Assembly (NCBI GenBank): GCA_033964015.1
Contig: CM066917.1
Coordinates: 30,579,951 to 30,643,950 of the forward strand
Length of the DNA stretch: 64,000 nucleotides
Source of the DNA: Scolanthus callimorphus
Taxonomy: Eukaryota; Cnidaria; Anthozoa; Actiniaria; Edwardsiidae
Direction: 5' to 3'
Position 1 is the stretch's first letter; every line of letters starts with the position of its first letter. Under the pieces are notes generated by a model. It was not told the DNA's origin. It saw only the letters and a list, made by a program, of their open reading frames with translations, and made no database searches. Of this stretch, positions 62,971-64,000 are shown piece after piece. Position numbers and translations under genes: made by a program.

Positions 62971-63444
62971 TATTGTTTACAGGCTTTGACATTCTATTAC
63001 AGATAAAACCATAACAATGTAAACAACGACAAATTTGATTTACAGGAAGGACATTAGAAAAACGTTTCTAAAAATATTAACACGAGATTAACCAGAACGG
63101 AGTCTCATTTCGGGGGTCTCGGGGTAGCTTTTTTGAAAAAATCGTTCTAGAACGGGGTCAGCATTTGAAATTTGCAGCCGCAAATACCCACCCTACATCA
63201 AGCCAAGTAGCCCCCGGGCTATAAGCGGACCACCTCCAAGTGGCTGATCAAACAATTCACCGACATTCAATTCAACCTGACTTATGAAGGCTTCCCCTGA
63301 GGCTTCCTAGGATCCTTGATTAGCGAGCTTTTAATTGGCGAAGGTGAGCGTGGCAAACCGTGTCCAACGCACTGGTGATTTGTTTTGTTAAGACCCCCCT
63401 CCCCCTGGAATGCCCGTGTTTATGAGATAACTCAAAAGCCAACC

Positions 63445-63560
63445 AATTCAAACATTTTGCAACGCCAACACCTGCGTTACATAGAACAAATATGTAGGAT
63501 TGAAAATACATCACTCCTCAAACGGGTGCTTTTCGACACAAGAAGAACCTTATATCGAGT
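63445..63560 (+). pseudogene. reverse-transcriptase C-terminal scrap
   Basis: Plus-strand translation contains LQRQHLRYIEQICRIENTSL followed by LKRVLF, resembling the RQLRWIGHxxRM...RVLF tail of non-LTR retrotransposon polymerases. It is short and degraded. Confidence 0.35.
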
Positions 63561-64000
63561 GTTTGCTATGTTTAATGTGACCTCCTCCGGCCTTCCGACC
63601 TCCTTCACACGCTTATGTTTTCCTTTGTTCAAGCTTCTGGTTGATGAATTATTAACGAGTTTGAGAAATAAAAACGAAAAATGAATGAATAGCTGACATG
63701 TATATTTTTCTCAACATGGGCATATTGCGCAATCTTTGAGGTCACGTGACCAGCTGAAACTACAACGGAAACATCCCTATCACATATTTCTGGAATCTAC
63801 TGGTAATAAGCTTTAATTTGATATATGATAACCTTTGTCCCTTCGAGTGGAACCAGTCCTCCATTTTTGGCAGTGTGGCCAATGGACTATGGAATGCGAG
63901 GATGAGCTTAGTAACCAGGCAATCTGATAAAGCCGTCACGTGTTCGAAGAAATATATCAACAAACTAAATGACGACTGTTTGCATTTAAGTTGTCTCGAT

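Larger units (their letters stand above)
59842..64000. other. gene-poor right end
   Basis: After the ETS 3' UTR (AATAAA at 60244) I find no gene. The stretch holds a G run of about 38 bp at 60825-60863, a short hairpin near 62707-62745, the G-terminated element starting at 62793, and a retroelement scrap near 63450. A frame at 62464-62718 is vaguely endonuclease-like but unproven. Confidence 0.55.

Overview
The window is animal nuclear DNA: genes are split into many short exons with GT-AG introns, and the space between exons is full of short inverted-repeat transposons, minisatellites and degraded retroelements. Secreted proteins that combine several ShK (six-cysteine) domains with a CAP/SCP domain, next to a prominin and a tRNA-derived SINE, suggest a cnidarian, probably an anthozoan (coral or sea anemone). 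That assignment is an inference from gene content; no species can be named from the sequence alone.

Layout. 1-4.4 kb (- strand): 3' part of a ShK-CAP secreted protein gene that runs off the left edge, with a tandemly duplicated ShK exon unit. 7.7-12.2 kb (+): complete seven-exon RMDN-type (regulator of microtubule dynamics) gene. 13.0-32.7 kb (+): complete prominin gene of about 22 exons. 37.3-41.4 kb (-): complete four-exon secreted chymotrypsin-fold serine protease. 43.7-47.9 kb (-): complete nine-exon NUDT21/CFIm25 gene (pre-mRNA 3' end processing). 48.7-53.7 kb (-): a second ShK-CAP gene with four ShK exons, damaged or rearranged at the ShK-CAP junction. 56.6-57.0 kb (+): two-exon coding candidate of unknown family. 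58.6-59.8 kb (+): compact two-exon ETS-domain transcription factor with a TATA box. The remaining sequence, including 60-64 kb, holds only repeats and retroelement scraps that I can recognise.

The genes do not form an operon-like unit. The two ShK-CAP genes share one architecture: phase-1 exons, short linker microexons, ShK modules, then CAP. They look like members of one family lying about 45 kb apart.

Three themes merit a second look. (1) The prominin cytoplasmic tail contains a 21-bp VNTR that repeats the 5' splice donor six times in frame, and its last large intron carries about ten 105-bp units, most with CRE-like and RFX X-box-like motifs. (2) Reading-frame breaks cluster in prominin exons 1-9, and single ones occur in NUDT21 and both ShK-CAP genes, while splice sites are mostly intact; this points to base-level consensus errors, or less likely to pseudogenisation. 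(3) Several inverted-repeat element families leave clear target duplications (9 bp Mutator-like, TAA Harbinger-like, 7-8 bp hAT-like), some nested, plus a near-perfect spacerless palindrome of about 155 bp.
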